The notes under the pieces were generated by a model, which was not told the origin of the DNA, did no database searches, and was given only the letters and a program-made list of their open reading frames with translations. A stretch of DNA of 23,374 nt from an uncultured Eubacteriales bacterium (GTDB lineage: Bacteria > Bacillota > Clostridia > Oscillospirales > UBA644): contig URFZ01000022.1 of NCBI GenBank assembly GCA_900547165.1, positions 1 to 23,374 on the forward strand. Reading direction: 5' to 3'. Of this stretch, positions 23,367-23,374 are shown in pieces (within the stretch, counting starts at the first letter, position 1; each line of letters begins with the position of its first letter). A program made the translations under genes and the position numbers.

Positions 23367-23374
23367 ACCGCCAG

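Overview
This window looks like a low-to-mid-GC Gram-positive chromosome, most likely an anaerobic gut member of Clostridia (Oscillospirales or Christensenellales type). The reasons are strong AGGAGG-type ribosome binding sites, TTG starts, consensus sigma-A promoters, lipobox lipoproteins in place of periplasmic proteins, and a gene complement of MATE pumps, PepT, TrkA/TrkH and a SERCA-like P-type ATPase. The taxon is an inference; no rRNA or marker gene is present. No tRNA, rRNA, CRISPR array, complete insertion sequence or phage gene was seen.

Layout. (1) 1-1690: a MATE-family efflux gene with its own promoter and a downstream terminator. (2) 1707-7788, minus strand: a tight four-gene run, probably one operon, read from 7788 downwards. 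It encodes a second MATE pump, a cytosolic GH36-like glycosidase with a discoidin-like C-terminal region (stop and start overlap), a lipoprotein with a possible glycosidase-like fold, and an unrecognised 387-residue protein. (3) 7904-8911, plus strand: a lone ATP-grasp enzyme of the 'sugar-transfer associated' type, with its own promoter and a perfect-stem terminator. (4) 9051-17434, minus strand: a complete oligopeptide ABC transporter operon in the order oppA-oppB-oppC-oppD-oppF, followed by a small membrane protein. It is driven by a textbook promoter (TTGACA-17-TATAAT), has an intrinsic terminator in the leader and has another hairpin between oppA and oppB. (5) 17435-17913: a non-coding divergent region with three near-identical palindromes spaced 53-54 bp apart. 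(6) 17914-23366, plus strand: pepT, trkA, trkH and a Ca2+-type P-type ATPase whose reading frame breaks at the window edge.

The standout is the Opp transporter. Its OppC permease is about twice the normal length because a seven-unit RCC1/BLIP-II-like beta-propeller is inserted in frame in the extracellular loop between TM1 and TM2. Its OppF ATPase carries an insert of about 180 residues, with a predicted coiled coil, between Walker A and the Q-loop. One importer therefore has an accessory domain on each face of the membrane: a possible protein- or wall-binding propeller outside and a coiled-coil arm inside. The adjacent, divergently transcribed pepT (cytosolic tripeptidase) fits a peptide uptake and hydrolysis unit, and the palindromes between them are candidate shared regulatory sites.
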